NCBI GenBank assembly: GCA_902784965.1
Contig: CACZWU010000006.1
Span: forward strand, 1 to 51,205
From: an uncultured Bacteroidia bacterium
GTDB taxonomy: Bacteria; Bacteroidota; Bacteroidia; Bacteroidales; UBA932
Direction: 5' to 3'
DNA: 51,205 bases
In this document: positions 50,139 through 51,205 of the stretch, in pieces
Layout of the letters: each line of letters starts with the position of its first letter
How positions within the stretch are numbered: position 1 is the stretch's first letter
Notes under the pieces: generated by a model
Seen by the model: only the letters and a program-made list of their open reading frames with translations
What the model was told of the DNA's origin: nothing
Database searches by the model: none
Translations under genes and position numbers: made by a program

Positions 50139-51205
50139 ATGAAAAAGAAATTTTTAGCGCTGATCGGAGCCATCCTGGCATTTACCGCCCTTTCGGCACA
50201 GGATACAGGAACGGTTCCCGTGGTGGTAGACTACAACAATCCCAAGACCTACACGGTCGGGGGCATCTCTGTTTCGGGTACCAAATACCTGGGCGAAAGC
50301 CAGCTCCTCTCGGTGCTGGGCATCCGTCCGGGCGACAAGGTAACCCTTCCGGGTGACGATGTATCTGCCGCTATCAAGCGAATCTGGCTGCAGGGCGCCG
50401 CTTCCAACGTCGGCCTGTACGTCGATTCCCTCAGCGCCGGCCGTGATACCGCATGGCTGCGCCTCGACATCCAGGAGCGTCCCCGCGTCGTCACCTGGAC
50501 CTACCGCGGCGTGAAGAACAGCGAGCGCGACGACCTCAAGGAAAAACTCAACCTGCGCCGTGCCACGCCCCTGTCCGAATACGTGAAGGCCTCCTCCATC
50601 AAGACCATTAAAGACTACTTCAAGGAGAAAGGCTTTGCCGATGTCGATGTGAACATCCTGGTGGCCAACGACTCGATCATCCGCAACGCCGTGCGCGTGA
50701 CCTTCGACATCAAAAAGGGCAAGAAGTTGAAAATCAAATCGATTACCTACGAGGGCAACGACGAGATCAAGAAATTCAAGCTCGACCGTTCGATGAAGAA
50801 GACCAAGGACGCCAAGTGGTACAACCTCTTCTCATCGAAAAAATTCCAGGAAAGCGAGTATGCCGGCGACAAGGAGAAGATGCTCGAAGTCTTCAACGAA
50901 GCAGGCTACCGTGATGCCAAGATTGTCAGTGATTCGCTGTTCCGCTATCCGGAAGACGGACGCCTGGGTATCCATTTCAAGATCGACAAGGGGCAGAAAT
51001 ACTATTTCCGCAACATCACCTGGACAGGTAACTCCGAATATTCCGAAGACGTGCTCAACGAGATCCTCCGCATCAAGAAGGGGGATGTCTACGACGTGGT
51101 GACGATGGACAAGCGCCTGTATTCCGGCGAGAAGGAGGGCGACATCTCCGTCCGCAAGCTTTATAGCGACAACGGCTTCCTCTTCTTCAACGTCACGCCG
51201 GTGGA
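50139..51205 (+). CDS. bamA: Outer membrane protein assembly factor BamA (3' end outside window)
   Basis: Central Omp85-type component that inserts beta-barrel proteins into the outer membrane. The frame opens at ATG 50139 and stays open to the window end, giving 355 codons. The signal peptide MKKKFLALIGAILAFTALSAQ is followed by about four POTRA domains. Recognisable stretches are TVGGISVSGTKYLGESQLLSVLGIRPGDKV (POTRA 1), WTYRGVKNSERDDLKEKLNLRRATPLS (POTRA 2), IKSITYEGNDEIKKFKLDRSMKKTKDAKW (POTRA 3) and YYFRNITWTGNSEYSEDVLNEILRIKKGDVYD (POTRA 4). The barrel would be encoded beyond the window. Position after uppS and the presence of bamD and skp nearby support the assignment. Confidence 0.93.
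   Translation, partial: MKKKFLALIGAILAFTALSAQDTGTVPVVVDYNNPKTYTVGGISVSGTKYLGESQLLSVLGIRPGDKVTLPGDDVSAAIKRIWLQGAASNVGLYVDSLSAGRDTAWLRLDIQERPRVVTWTYRGVKNSERDDLKEKLNLRRATPLSEYVKASSIKTIKDYFKEKGFADVDVNILVANDSIIRNAVRVTFDIKKGKKLKIKSITYEGNDEIKKFKLDRSMKKTKDAKWYNLFSSKKFQESEYAGDKEKMLEVFNEAGYRDAKIVSDSLFRYPEDGRLGIHFKIDKGQKYYFRNITWTGNSEYSEDVLNEILRIKKGDVYDVVTMDKRLYSGEKEGDISVRKLYSDNGFLFFNVTPV

Overview
This window looks like chromosomal DNA from a GC-rich member of the Bacteroidota, probably Bacteroidales. The evidence is the recurrent promoter -7 element TAnnTTTG, sometimes with an upstream TTTG about 20 bp away, starts without Shine-Dalgarno sequences, a Bacteroidota-type RF1, RNA polymerase omega-like subunit and small SRP RNA, and many lipoproteins. 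Species cannot be fixed from the sequence. The window holds mostly housekeeping and envelope genes; I see no prophage, CRISPR array or insertion sequence. Genes are packed tightly, with many ATGA or longer overlaps, and all gene-free gaps are under 300 bp.

Layout. 1-2300: 3' end of an acetyl-CoA hydrolase/transferase gene, a terminator, an unknown lipoprotein, two small hairpins, and prfA (-). 2350-9094 (+): a membrane nucleotide-sugar dehydratase/epimerase coupled to a lytic transglycosylase, then an S9 peptidase coupled to a GH3 lipoprotein. 9137-13437 (+): rpsA-rnz-S41 protease. 13403-21097 (-): a tripartite RND efflux operon (adaptor, pump, outer-membrane factor) running into a glucosaminidase and mltG. 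21159-25759: cdd (+), SRP RNA (-), then mnmA, a serine hydrolase and an HI0933-type flavoprotein (+). 25768-28876 (-): CDF transporter, lipoprotein nitroreductase, and a membrane-tethered TPR-LuxR regulator, divergent from an unknown secreted protein (+). 30271-32530 (+): DUF3298-type lipoprotein and an NCS2 permease. 32540-35366: divergent GH2 glycosidase (-) and aldose 1-epimerase (+), followed by a Tat-exported Fe-S aldo/keto reductase (+). 36798-36870: tRNA-Phe (-). 36959-40754: priA (+), a glycerophosphodiesterase (-), and a Gate-domain membrane protein (+). 40897-45441 (+): trxB-bamD-rpoZ-recN-nagB. 45422-48518 (-): LysM/periplasmic-binding-fold protein, Skp/OmpH and pdxJ. 48534-51205 (+): nadK-uppS-bamA (open at the window end).

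Themes. Envelope construction and turnover dominate: BamA, BamD, Skp, UppS, MltG, an MltD-like enzyme, a glucosaminidase and LysM proteins. Galactoside handling (GH2 plus aldose epimerase) and export of folded or lipidated redox enzymes are secondary themes.

The most unusual signal is a nested inverted-repeat element found twice: once between the Gate-domain gene and trxB (40760-40850), and once in frame inside the HI0933-type flavoprotein gene (25341-25429). The two copies share three short conserved blocks at nearly identical spacing, while both paired arms differ in sequence but remain self-complementary. I do not recognise this family. Other points worth attention are a palindromic back-to-back promoter between pdxJ and nadK, predicted leaderless or near-leaderless mRNAs, a mirrored promoter pair beside the TPR-LuxR regulator, a G9 tract in the promoter of a polysaccharide gene, and tail-to-tail gene overlaps.
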